This document shows, in pieces, positions 21,740 to 33,290 of a stretch of 64,000 nucleotides of DNA (position 1 is its first letter; each line of letters begins with the position of its first letter). The notes under the pieces were generated by a model. It was given only the letters and a program-made list of their open reading frames with translations. It was not told the origin of the DNA and searched no databases. Origin of the DNA: Turbatrix aceti (taxonomy: Eukaryota > Nematoda > Chromadorea > Rhabditida > Panagrolaimidae); assembly GCA_963969345.1 (NCBI GenBank), contig OZ017769.1, positions 5,211,725-5,275,724 of the forward strand, in the 5' to 3' direction. The translations under genes were made by a program, and so were the position numbers.

Positions 21740-22438
21740 GTCGTTGTCGCTGTCGTGGTTAGGACGCTGGTAATCGGGTTAGTGCCGCCCGCGGCATAGC
21801 CGAGCTAGGCTGAAGATTGTTCAGATTTGAATTTTTGAGCGTTCACGTCAAAGATGAACGAAAAACTGTTTTTTTGTTTGCGAACAAACACGAACTTTTT
21901 TTACTTTTTCTTGAACGCGATCATTTTTGACCGTGTTCGCAAACGAACACGAACGAAGATCGAACTGATTTTTTTTATCAATTGCGCGGAATTTTGCTCC
22001 CCGAGTAAAAAAACGAAAAATTAGTTAGTTCACGAATTTTCTTGTCAAATAACGTCAATTTTTACAAAAAAATCCGAATTTTACCCGAATTTTTGTTCGT
22101 TTTATCGGCTCCGAAAATTTAATTTTTTTTTCGCGAACGAATGTCAACAAATATTTAAATTTAAGAAAAATCTGTTCGTGAACGAACGCGAAAATCAAAT
22201 TTGTTCGCAAAATAACGTTCGTCCAAAAAATCAATTTGAACAAAAAAATTCACCGTTACCCCATAAAAACCCTGCAAAATCCAAAGTATCAAGCGTACAT
22301 CAACAACGCTGATGCCCCTTCTGCCCCCCTCAAAAAAAAAAGAAAATAATTTACCAAGACACAAAAAACAGTACAATTCAAATAAAACCAAGCAACATCC
22401 CAAAAACCGGTGACACACCGACGATCAGCAGCCCCAGC
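21740..22438. other. intergenic, REV1 upstream/TXNL1 downstream
   Basis: No gene. Most of it is a MITE copy (about 21850-22250). Confidence 0.6.
21850..22250. mobile_element. hAT-like MITE, copy 6
   Basis: AT-rich sequence with repeated GTTTGCGAACAAACACGAAC and ATCTGTTCGTGAACGAACGC motifs typical of the family. The borders are not sharp and no target duplication was found. Confidence 0.55.
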
Positions 22439-23341
22439 TCAGTGATCAGCCTCGCCGGCCTTGCCCGCGATGCGTTTGAACTCGCCCATGTTGGTGTTGG
22501 CGCCGACAACCTGGCCGTAGAGCTTGATATCGGTAATGACCGTCTGATCGAGGTCGCCCTTGTTGTTTTCGACAAAAAGAACCACATTCTGAACGTTCTG
22601 GAATTTGACAAAGCGGAGCGCAGCGATGTCGTCCTTGCTAAAGTCCAGGGTCTGCACCGGCTCGGCAGACTGAGCCTCGTCAAAGTCCAGGCTGCGGCTG
22701 GTGTTCTGGAAGACCTTGACGATCTTGGGTGCCGCGTCACCGGGACCACGGATGGCAATGGAGTGGAGTTTGACGGCGCGGTTGAAGGGCAGCGTGATGA
22801 GAAACTGCTCGTCGCAGTCGCTGACGAGTCGGCGCTCAGGGGCGCCCGAGTAGAACTGGGCAATGTTGTTCGCGTCGTCTTCGTTGAGGCATTCCACCTG
22901 GTTCGTCTGGATGAACGACGACAGCTCCAGCATGCCAGGAACCTCGCTTTCCTCGTCCGCGCCGTTGTAGTTGACTTCGAAGCGCTCGATCCATTCTTCG
23001 AGAGCTCGAGCGCCCGGGCCTCGGAGAACGTCCAGTTTCTGGCTGAAAAATGAATGTTTTGATGGATTTTTTCGAGGCACAAAAAAAACCTACGTGTTAT
23101 AAAACGCGATGAAAGTCGGCACAGCCTTGACGCCATAGGCAGCGGCGGTCAGCGGGCATTTGTCGATGTCGGCAGCGATGAACGTCATCTTCGGCTTGAG
23201 AGATGCCAGGTTCTTGAAAACAGGCGAAAGCATCTTGCAGGGACCGCACCATTGCGCGTGGAAGTCAACGATAGTCAGCCTGTTGTCCGTCTTGAGCAAC
23301 AATCCGAATTCGGAATCGCTTGCCGCTTCTTTGACAGCCAT
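22439..23341 (-). CDS. TXNL1: thioredoxin-like protein 1 (thioredoxin + PITH)
   Basis: Two exons (23341-23094 and 23042-22439; 51-nt intron) encode 283 residues versus 289 in human. The protein is a cytosolic thioredoxin that docks on the 26S proteasome lid. The thioredoxin domain (about 1-105) has the active site AQWCGPCKML and the cis-Pro segment KAVPTFIAFYN. The PITH domain (about 125-283) has LSSFIQTNQVECLNEDD, QFLITLPFNRAVKLHSIAI and VRFVKFQNVQNV-like blocks (here RFVKFQNVQNVVLFVENN), ending EADH. It is divergent from the coiled-coil gene, with 495 bp between starts. Confidence 0.97.
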
Positions 23342-23836
23342 TGTCTATTTGAGAGTAAAACGAATAATAAGGGCACCGAACGCGATCGAAAGAAGTGCGT
23401 GAAAAATTTTGTGAAAACGATAAAACGATGATTTTTGCAAAAAACACAACTCAAAGCTCTCAACGCGAAAAATTTTTTTGATTTTTTGAAAAATTTTTTT
23501 CTGCCCGAGTTTATTGCATTATTGAATTAGATTTCTGTTTTGTGTCCTGATTTTGTGGTTCTAAATAAATTGTTTTGTAGATAATAAACTTGAACTAAAC
23601 ATGATCAGAAATCATACAAACCACTCAAAATGCGTACGCGAGTTCAAATTTTCGCTCAGAGACAAATTTCCCGCGCGCAATGAAAATTTTGGGCGCGAAA
23701 TTCCGCCTTCTCGCGTTTGTTCCCCCGATTCGACGTTTCATTCGTTATCGCGCTCGGCATCCGCGATTTTTGTTTGTCTGCTCTTTTTTACCTTTGATCT
23801 CTATTTCAGGCCGTTGTTGCGTTTTATCAATCTGCC
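23342..23836. promoter_or_regulatory. bidirectional upstream region, TXNL1/coiled-coil gene
   Basis: 495 bp between divergent start codons. It is AT-rich near TXNL1 and pyrimidine-rich near the coiled-coil gene, with CTATTTCAG ending at 23810 as a possible trans-splice acceptor 27 nt before that ATG. Confidence 0.4.
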
Positions 23837-26800
23837 ATGTCCGCTCGTCGTCGATCTCTAGAGGTAGGTACCCTTTTTTTACCTCTTTGATCCGCCTAAA
23901 TGGGGAATTTTTTTACAGCCTGAAAACGATGGCTTGGGCACGCCTCGTACCAAGGAAGTAGCTCTCAAACGTGGTCGGGTATCGGTGGAGCCCCTCAGCG
24001 AGCAGCAGAACATTGTCATGGACCGTAACCTGGAGCAGACGTACTACGAGCCCCCCACACCGATTGGGGCTGCCGATGAACGCGAACCCCTCCGAAGCCT
24101 AGCCTCCGGTGCCACTGATGACATGGAAAGGTCTCGGCGGATCAGTATGGCCCACGCAATGGTACAGGAGGGAAATCAGTCGTTGCGCGTCGATTTTGGC
24201 TCTGCACGCATTCATCCCGAATTCGCAGACGTCTCTGGCGGGGGGTCGATCAGCGATCTGGACGACGTGACTGCCACTGTTAACATGGATAACAAGACTT
24301 CGAATCTTACCGAGATTTTCAATGGTTGCAAGATTGCTGATTTGACTGCGGATACTTTCGGCGGACAAAATCAGAATCGCCTGGAATCCGTCCCTGAACT
24401 CGACGAGTCCATCAACGGACAGAAAACGACGTCTTCCCGGGCTTCGATGGGCCGTGAGGATGATACCGTGGCTCTTTTGACTGCCAAGAGTTCGGATGCC
24501 AATTTATCCTTCCAGCCTTCCGCGTCCGATTTCGCCTTTGTCGCCGAGCCCACTTTACAGTTCGAATTGGCGATGGCCTCTGCCCGAGAGAAAACTGAAT
24601 TGCCGGGTGCCACTGTGGCTGAATGTGATGTGTCGACCGCTGTCGAGTCCGATTCCATCGGCAGCACGAATTCTGAGCTCTCGACGGCTCTTTCTAACTC
24701 CACCAACGTTTCTGAGGCCGAGAAGCCCCAATCCGAGGACCCCAACGTCAGCAGCGCAACTCTGGTCGGCGAAGGGACCATGGACACCACTCCGTTCGAC
24801 TCGAAAGACACCTCGACTCCTGCAAACCAGGCTGCCGCTAATTCCCCATTTTTTGCCGTTCCCGCGCTCCCATCGCGCCTCCGAGAGTCGTTGCCGAACC
24901 CGGAATCTCTTGATTTGGGCTTGAACGAGTCGGCCATGTCGTTCATGTACCACGAGGCTGCCTGCGGCGGCTGTTCTTGCCAGGCTTTCGTCGAGGCTGT
25001 TTCTACCTATGAAAACAGGATTGTATGTCGTTTTTTTTTGTTTTTTTATAGTTACACGTATTTGGCATTTTTTTAGCTCAAGACGAAGGAGGACGAAAAG
25101 GAGGAGTTGCTGACCAAGCTGGAAAATTCGAAACGAGACATCGAGGGCTACCAGCTGATGCTGGAGCTTGAGAAGAAGAAGGTCGTCGACGCGACTCAGC
25201 CTCTTCGGGCTCAAATCCTGGAACTTACCGTGGAAGTTGAGCGTTTGCAGGCTGTTCCTGCTCAGGTGAGTTGACTAAAAAAATTTAAATTTTAAAAACT
25301 CGTTTTTGAATTTTTAAAAAATTAAAAAAACGGTGATTAAAAAAAATACAAAAAATCGAATTACAGGATCCCGGCCTGCTCGGAGAATTGGAATCTCTGA
25401 AAAGTGAGTACAAGACGCTGGTATCTGAGCTTGAATCGTTCAAAGCTTCCCAAGCCGAGCAAATTCAAGCTGCGGAAGCTGAACGGGTCAAAATGTACTC
25501 CGAACGTCAGGCCGCGATCGAGCAGGCACTCGCGTCCCAGGCTGCGACTTCCGCTGCCGTTGCCCAGCTCAGTGAGATGCGGGACAGCGTTGCCCGTAGC
25601 CAAGCCGAGCATGATGCCGCCATGAAGGCCATTGCCGAAGAACGTCGGGTGAGTTTTCTTCTTTGGATTTAATTTTTTTACGATGTTCATTAAATTTTCA
25701 GAAAATGGACTCAACAATCCGGAACTATGTTGCTGAGGTGCGCGATTCTTGCGCACAGGACATTGACGCTCTCGTATCCCAGCAGAAGAACGTCCTGGCC
25801 CGAACGCAAGCCAAGCACGAAGAACAGCTTGCTGAACTCAAAACAGAAGTCGGCGAGCTACAGGCTTTGCTGGACGCCCGGGATGACAAGATTCGTCGCG
25901 GACGAGCTCGATACTTGAAGGTAGGGGTTTACACGTGGAAAAATTGTCTTACAACTGTTATTTTTTAGCTCGAAGAAGAACGCAACAACTTGGATGCTGA
26001 AATCCAAAAAATGAAGTCGACTGGCGCAGATTCCGGAGAGCAAGTCGAAAAACTGAAGGCGGTTTGTTTTTTTTTTTTGATGAATCAAAATTGATCGTAA
26101 TTTTGTTCCTTTTTCAGTCGCTCGCCGAATCCGAGAAGAGAGCAGCCGAGTTGGTCAGCAAGAACGAGGACCTGACCGTTCAGATCGTTCTGGCCCAATC
26201 CAAGCTTGGTGAAGCAGAAAACGCACTGCGCGAGGCTGAAGAGGTGATTTTTTTACAAAAACATTTTTTTCATGAATTTTTTTTTTATTATGCATCGTAA
26301 CGTTTTTTTTTCTAGACGCTATCGCTGGCCCATCAAAAAGAATCCCAGCTCACGAACGAACTCGAGGAAACAAAGACAAAGCTTACCGACGCCGATTTCC
26401 GATTTGCAAAGACCGAAGCAGAGATGAATAGCGCCAAATCCCATCTCGCAGCCATCCAGGAAGAAATAAGCTTCGCGAATTCCCAAATACAAGAGGTGAG
26501 TTTTCCGTGATTTTTTCGCTTCGATCGCGATGGTAAACCAAACAACTGGTTTTAGTTAGTCACCGAAAACGATTACCTCAAAAACAAGGTTGCCGAATTC
26601 GAAAAAACCATGGACGACTGCGAAGAAGAGATCGAGAAAATGCGCCGAGACCGCGTTATCATCTGCAAACGCGTCGTCGCCCTCGAAGAACAGCTCAAAT
26701 CCTGCGGCGAGCAACCGGTTGTCATGAATGCCGCGGCTCAGCCCCCGGCCGGCAGTCTCCAGCCTCAAATGCAGACCGCTCTCACGCCGACCGTTGCCAC

Positions 26801-27119
26801 CCCTGCTGTCGCCGATGAAACCGACGCCAAAGGTCCCCAGGGTTCCGGGGATGTTGCCCCCGCTGTCAAGTCGCCCGACGGCCCCCAGGGTTCCGGTGAC
26901 GTCGCCTCCGCTGTTTCCAAGACCGGAACCGACGGCGCTGGATCAAGTTTTGCCGCCAGCAACGAATCTTTCAAATCTGCCCATGCTGAACCGAGTGAAC
27001 CGAACCCCGACGACACTCTTACCTCGCCAGCTCGTCGCAAGACCTCGTTCATGAGCAAGGTTGCCAGCCCGTTCCGCAACAAGAAGCACAAGCATGAGGA
27101 AACCTGCGCTCAGCAGTGA
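23837..27119 (+). CDS. large coiled-coil protein of unknown function
   Basis: Nine exons, all phase 0 (23837-23863, 23919-25022, 25077-25265, 25367-25648, 25702-25920, 25969-26061, 26118-26243, 26316-26495, 26556-27119), encode 927 residues. The first exon is only nine codons (MSARRRSLE). Residues about 10-375 are Ser/Thr/acidic and probably disordered, with a Cys patch CGGCSCQAF near 365. Residues about 380-780 are continuous heptad-rich coiled coil (KASQAEQIQAAEAERVKMYS; LEEERNNLDAEIQKMKS; CEEEIEKMRRDRVIICKRVV). The tail has two copies of a GPQGSGDVA motif and a basic end (FMSKVASPFRNKKHKH). Layout recalls TACC, centrosomal or golgin proteins, but the C-terminal TACC signature is not evident. 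A poly(A) signal AATAAA is at 27212-27217. Confidence 0.88.
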
Positions 27120-27626
27120 TCCAAGCATTTTGATTAAAATTTAAAATCGTGTGATTTGTACTCTAACATTATTTTGTACTATGTTTATGACCTGCTTTGA
27201 CTGTGCATTGAAATAAACCTAGCAGTTAGTCCACTTTTTTTGTCGATTCAAAATGGAAATAATGGATAACAGAAGATTGAAAAATAAAAAACCCGCCAAA
27301 ATGCAACAAAAAACGAGAAAACACCGTTTTTGAAGATTTCTGTACTCTTAGCACGAAAAAGATCTGTGGTTCCTGAGGCGAAATCACGCCGTCATAAACT
27401 CGATATTGTTCGGCGGCTGGCGCCTTGTTTTTTGCTTATGCCACTCAAAAGTATCCAAAAAAGGCAATCTAGCTTCTGACTACGGAGTGGTTTTTATTGT
27501 CTATTTGCTGAGTATTTTTACCGATCGCGGGTTGCAGCTCCTCCATTGACACAAAGGTGATTACCAAAAAGCGGTTTATTTAGACCGCGCGCATTCAATC
27601 GTCATCGCTTGTTCTGGCTTCAGATT
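27120..27626. other. intergenic
   Basis: Contains the AATAAA at 27212-27217 for the upstream gene and a TTCTGGCTTCAG acceptor ending at 27623, three bases before the next ATG, as expected for a trans-splice or 5' UTR acceptor. Nothing else seen. Confidence 0.5.
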
Positions 27627-30368
27627 ATGAACGAGGCATCTACGTCCGCAGCAGCAGACACGTCCAATGGCAAGCCGAAGGGAAAGGGAGGCGAAAAAGT
27701 CGTCGTCAACGGCAAGAAACGGGTCACGAGCAACGGCGTTCAACCAGTCAAGGAGAACGGAGCGGCCACGAGGTCCAAGAAGCCCGTTGCGAAGAGGAAG
27801 TCTGCCGCGAATGCTAATAAGCGGTCGATTGATCCACTCGATGCCATTATGAACGAAATGACCAATCTAGAATCTCAAAAAAGGAAATCCAAGATGAAAA
27901 GTATGTTTTTTTGTTGTTTTATTAAATTTTGCGTTCCTTTTTTGGATTTTTGCGGGAGAAAACTTTTTTTGTAGGAATTATTGTTTATTTGGTTGTTTTT
28001 TTCAGATGACGACATGGATGACAACACTTCGTCGCATCGGGGCGCACCCGTGAACAACAACGAAGCGTCGTCATCGTATCGCACGCCCACGGCACTCGAT
28101 CTCTGCAGCATGGATAACGATGACTCTGTTGTATTCGATTTTCTCTCAAGGCGGGAAGTCGGTCCGCTCGAGATCGTCCTGGGCTACAAGATGCTGCGGA
28201 ACCGTGTAGACCCCTTCAGCAACAACTACTACGTCCGAACTCGTGTCAAGAACGTCACCTGGCATTTTCCCCCTGACGACGAGCTGAGGAAGGAGCTGGA
28301 AACATTTGAAGGCGATGCGCAGGGGCCGAGAACGCCTCCTGGGTCTCCTCCGTCCCCCGGCCGAGGACTAGCACCAGGGCCAAGTTCTTCTGTCCCAGCG
28401 ACCGGTGCAGCTGCTCCGTTTGAAGGCTATGAAAGGGACCCGGATCAGTCAGAAGCAGCTCAACGAGCTCGGCGATTGGAAGTAAAAGTTTACCTGTCGA
28501 CGGCACTTGGCAGGCCTATAGATCTTCTGGAGCCGTTCATGTCCCCGGAGCAGTGGCACATACTCGGCACTCTCAAGAAGGATTCTATTCTCGCGGTCAT
28601 CGATGAGATGCTCGACAAGGTTAAAACGTGGGTTTTATTTTGTATTTTGTTTTGCGAAGGAACAAAAAAAATTAAAAGCAGCTTTTGAATTTTGAATGTT
28701 ACTCGGCACACCTGAAGTAACAAAATAGACGCAAAAAATGTTATTCGTAAAATCTAGAGTAACAAAATGAGGAACAATATCGTTACTCGAAAAAACAGCA
28801 GTAATACTATTGCAAATGTTATGCAGCGCACCTAACGTAACAAAAAAGCGATAAAAGTTGTTACTCGCAAAATCCGGAGTAATACATAATGTCAAAAAAT
28901 GTTACTTTTCAAAAAGTAATATAATATCGGCATTCGATCGTTATCCAGCGCACCTGAAGTAACAAAATAGCCGCAAAAAATGTTACTTGCAGAATGAAAA
29001 GTAATAAAATAACGCAAAGAAGTTTTTAGGACAACAACATCACCCCAGGCTTCCGGTCGAAACAGCGTAGCCATGGACATTTCGAGCGAAAATGAATCGT
29101 CTCCATCGAAATTGGTGGCCCCGTCGCCGTCAGTTCCGATGCCGGTGCCGATTTCGGCGCTCAATATGCCCATGCCGTCGGCTGTCAGCACTCTTGCGCC
29201 TCCTCCACCCGGAGCGCAGATGCTGCCTGTGACGAGGCTGCCCGGCGTCATGCCCGTGAAAGAGCCCCCACCTGTTCAGCCAACTTTTCTGGTGCCTCCT
29301 CCTCTGGCCGTGGCCCCTCCACCGCCGCCCAAACAACCGGCTGTGGTCATGCGAACCGATCTCACGGGGCTCTACAATCGTACCCAGACGCCTTGCAAGA
29401 GACCCGCACCGGTCGGTGGCGAGGAGAGGCCTTTTGCGACCCCGAACAAGACCCAAAGATTCAACGAACCATCGCTGACTCGACCTCCTTTGATTTCAAC
29501 TCCCAGGCCGGCAACGCCACTTCCGGCATTTGCACCAGCTTCTAGGCCACCTCCGAGGCCGGCAACGCCATTAGCAGCGTTTTCACCGGCCTCGGTGCCA
29601 CATCCGAGGCCGTTGATGGGCTCACCGGTGCCGATGCCGGTCAGGCCTTCGACGCCGACGTCTAGCGCCCTGCCAATGCATGCGAGGGTCTCACTGCCTA
29701 GTTCGGCTCCGTCGACATCGACAGTATCCATGCAGGGATCCACACCTGTGCCGCCAAAGTTTCCGCCAAATACAGTTCGGCCGTCTCCAGGGTACAACAT
29801 GACGCCTTACCCTGCTCCAAGGCCTCCTCCGGTTTCGAGATGCATCATTCCGCCGATGTCAGTGCCCCCTCCACCCCTGCCAATGCACCTACAAGGCCCC
29901 AGCCCGCCTCCCATGATGCCAAAGCCTCAGCCTCAACCGTTGATGCGCCCGCCTACTGCTGGACCCCCACCGGTGTCATCACAAATGCCGTCGTCGAACT
30001 CGGTGATGCAGACTCTGTTCTCGGCGCTGAAACCGCGCCCGGGTCCGGGACCGGGTCCTGTAACGAATTCCCCGGCCCAAAGGCCGCCGAGTGCCCCGGC
30101 ACAACAACAGCAGCAGCAACAACAGTCGCCTCTCCTTCGTCCTGCATGTCCTCCCTCGCCCATAGTACAACAACAGCCACAACCACCTCAATTAATACTA
30201 CCCCCGCCATCATTCCCACCACCCCGAGTACCCGGTCCGCCACAGATGATGAACAGGTTTCGGGGTCCCCCACCGACCTATCCTCCCAGATATCCTCCTC
30301 CACATATCCCTCGCTTCCCCCACAACAATCGACGGGGCTCAGGCGGCAGAGCCGTCTACCCTCGCTAG
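27627..30368 (+). CDS. nuclear-looking proline-rich protein, family unknown
   Basis: Three exons (27627-27900, 28006-28627, 29030-30368) encode 744 residues. The N terminus is basic (KGGEKVVVNGKKRVTSNG; SKKPVAKRKSA), suggesting nuclear import. The second exon encodes an apparently folded part: SVVFDFLSRREVGPLEIVLG, NNYYVRTRVKNVTWHFPPDD, then after a Pro-rich linker LGRPIDLLEPFMSPEQWHIL and a helix DSILAVIDEMLDKV. The third exon is about 445 residues of proline-rich low complexity with PPPPP tracts, a seven-residue poly-Gln and an RG-rich end (RFRGPPPTYPPRY; RRGSGGRAVYPR). RNA-processing or transcription scaffolds look like this, but I do not recognise the family. Intron 2 (28628-29029) carries about three ~125-bp tandem repeats. 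Confidence 0.85.
28696..29029. repeat. tandem ~125-bp repeat in an intron
   Basis: Three diverged units start near 28700, 28823 and 28945. Each has GCGCACCTGAAGTAACAAAA-like sequence followed by short GTTAC/GTAAC inverted pairs. It fills most of intron 2 of the proline-rich gene. Confidence 0.65.
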
Positions 30369-30772
30369 CGACCCGCCCCGTCTCTCCTGATCAGAGATGG
30401 GCAGTGTCACCTGTGAAGCTTTGCAGAAGTGCTAAGACCATAAAATTGCATTGAAACGGTTTCTTTCATAATTGTTTGTTTATTTTGTTTGCAATTTTTT
30501 TACGTTAGGTTATGATGTCGCGAATGAACGTAAACGTATTTTATTTTAAACTGAACGTAAATCACAAAAATGTTGAACGGAAAAGACGGCAAAACAAACA
30601 AAAGCAGTTCACCATTAAAGATCCGTGCGAGAACATGCGAGTGCGCACGCGACGGACGGCGCTTTACTTTGGCGTTCGCTTTCGCTCGGCTCACTCGCGC
30701 GAAGCAGCTTTTATAAATCTCCACGGCACTTTTCTTCCGTTTTTGTTGCGTTGTTTTTTGTCTACAAGAAGT
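30369..30772. other. intergenic
   Basis: 404 bp between the proline-rich gene and the bromodomain gene. AT-rich, with no site recognised. Confidence 0.4.
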
Positions 30773-33198
30773 ATGTCGGACGATGAATCTGGTCTAGGTG
30801 AAAGGCCATCGATGGTGGGGCAACCGCCGACAGCGCGACCACAAGGTTGGTTGTTTTCGGTTTTGTTTTTCTTGGCAGCCTTGCATTGCCGCTTTTTACA
30901 GGTGGAAGCTCGCTTCCTATTCGCCGGCGCAGAGGCAGGAAGCCAAAGAACTATGATTCGGATTCTGAAGATCAATCGGGGCCTCAGAGCGCCGCTTCGA
31001 CCACAGACGCGGTAGAAAGTTCGGGCACGACAGCGGCTGAGTCGGTCGACGACCAACCCTCGTCTCCCACAAACGATTCCGGGCCACCGATAAAGAAGAA
31101 GCGGGGTCGTCCGGCTGATCCGAATTCCATGCGATCACGCAAGCGACGAGAACGGGAATTACGGGAGCAAAATGTAAGTTTTTTTTCGTTGGATTTTTTT
31201 GTTTTATGTTCTTTTTTATTTTTTAGCACGAAAAACCCGCCAGAACCCCAAAACGTCGGCGAGTGCAAAAACTTGCCAAACTGGAGATCGAAGAAGAAGC
31301 CGAGGACGAAGAAACCGAGACCGCTCCCGATCAGGACGCAGACGAGAGCGAAGCATCACCTGAACGCGATCTCAGCACGCCCGACATGCCGGATCCTCGC
31401 CTACGCGATTATTCAGCGCTCCAGCTGTACTGCGACTTTCTGCTGAGGAAACTCATGATGAAGGACCCGGAAGAGTACTTTACCTATCCGGTATCTGCTT
31501 CCCTCGCTCCCGGCTACCAGCAGGTAATCTCGACGCCGATGGACTTCCTCACCATGCGCAACAAAATCGAGGAAGACGCCTACAAGACCATCGCCGACTT
31601 CCGAACCGATGCGCACCTCATCGCGGAGAACGCCATGAAGTACAACGACGCGCATACGGTATACTACGTCGCTGCGCAGAAGCTGGTCATCATCGTCAAT
31701 TACTACTTCAGCGAGCAGTACCTGGAGTACCTGCGCTACACGCTGCCTTTTGGGCGTTTGGTCAGCAGGGAGGTGCTGGGGCTGCCGGAGAAGGTCGTCA
31801 AGCTGAAGCAGATCGCGCCTACCGAAAAGCGGCGGGGTAACGATAAGGTCGTTTGGCAGTCGCCTGCTGCCAAGAAACTCCTCGCCGAGGCTCCTCCGTC
31901 GCTCAGGGTATGTTTTTGATTTATTACCCTAAATTTCTGTTTTTTGAGCGAATTTCACAGTTGTGTTTGTTCGCAAACACGTTTTTCTTAAATTTATTTG
32001 TTCGCGAACAAGGTTCAATTTTTTGAACTGATAAAACGAACAAAAATTGGGGTAAATTTTAGGTAATGGTGTTAAAATTGATTTTATTTGACAAACAAAC
32101 ATTTATCGAACCAATTTCTCATAAATGATAAAAAAAATCTGCTTGTTCGTGTTTGTTCGCGAACACTGTCAAAAATGTTCGCATTCGTCCCATTTTTTGA
32201 ACGGAGATAAAAAATTGCTTGTGTTCATTTGCGAGCAAAAAAAACGACTGTGCGTCCGTTTCTGATGCTTATGTCCTCTTTTTTTCCAGAAAAAGCTGAC
32301 AACCGAAGTCCCAAAATGGCACCTCGGCTACGTGGACAACGAAGACGGCGCTCTGGCACTCAACCTCGTAACCACGACCGAATCTACCAAAATCAAGGTC
32401 GGCGACATCGTTGGCAAACTCGACAGCGGCCAATCCGGCCTGCTTTCTCAGTACGAAGAGGCGTTCCCTGCCACCCTGGCCTGCTCGTACCTCAACTACG
32501 AGCCCTTCGCCTCTTTCGCTCCCATGTACGACACGACGTGGGCGATGATGAACCAGCGCGACTCAGATCTCCTCATCCAGACCTACGGCAGCAAGGAAAA
32601 CGCCGCCGACGTCATGGAGATCTACGGCATGGTGCAGGGCTGCGGCGAGCACTATCTCAAGGCTGTCGACGGCATGCTGGACGCCCTCACGGACGGCGAG
32701 CACTCGAAGACGATGGAGGTGCTGAGAAAGTCGGAGGAAGAAGAGGCCATGGAGCGACTCCAACACCAGCGACGGGATTCACTATCTCCGACGACGTTCG
32801 CCAAGATGCTGGATTCCATCAAGACTCTCGAAAACCTCGGTCTCGACACGAATTTCGTGGAGGATATCAAAGTGGACGCTGGACTCTACGAGGATGAGCA
32901 TTGCAGTCCGGAAGCCGCGCTCGAACAAAACGCACAGGGAATCAAGGATTTGGAATACCTCCAGCAGCGACGCTTCACGCTACCCGTTTCGAATCTCGCG
33001 GACGTCCCCGACGCCGCCGATGAGGAGGTCGCGCTCGTCAACCGTATCACCACGAATTTCCAGCAGCAGATCGTCCAATTCCAGGTGGGTCCCGGCGAGC
33101 TTATATCGCAGGCTACGATCCACGCCGCCATGGGTGTCAACGACGACGCTGAAGACGAAGACGACTTTGACGTCCTCCGGGAATTCTTCGACAACTGA
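30773..33198 (+). CDS. BRD9: BRD7/BRD9-type bromodomain protein of SWI/SNF
   Basis: Four exons (30773-30845, 30902-31173, 31227-31907, 32290-33198) encode 644 residues. BRD7/BRD9 proteins are subunits of PBAF and non-canonical BAF chromatin remodellers; the nematode member is SWSN-9. The N terminus is Lys/Arg-rich with RGRKPKNYDSDSED. The bromodomain follows: LQLYCDFLLRKLMMKDPEEY, FTYPVSASLAPGYQQVISTP, MDFLTMRNKI, and AENAMKYNDAHTVYYVAAQK with the acetyl-lysine-binding Asn. After it come the family region KLTTEVPKWHLGYVDNEDGA and GLLSQYEEAFPATLACSYLN (DUF3512-type), and an acidic end (DDAEDEDDFDVLREFFDN). BRD7 versus BRD9 cannot be separated here. Intron 3 contains a MITE. It converges on the first ABC gene, stops 92 bp apart. 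Confidence 0.93.
31950..32250. mobile_element. hAT-like MITE, copy 7 (BRD7/9 intron 3)
   Basis: About 300 bp with TGTTTGTTCGCAAACACG and TGTTCGCGAACAAGG-type motifs and the core GATAAAACGAACAAAA. Ends are degraded and borders approximate. Confidence 0.55.
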
Positions 33199-33290
33199 CA
33201 ATTTCTTCAAAATCGTTCTGGGCGCGTTTGTGCCCCTTTTGCATGTTTGTACATCACTGAATCAACTTTTACAATCAATACAACACTAAC

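Noticed and set aside
29130..30303. Minus-strand frames of 108-142 residues opposite the proline-rich exon
   Set aside because: Gly-rich antisense shadows of the Pro codons.
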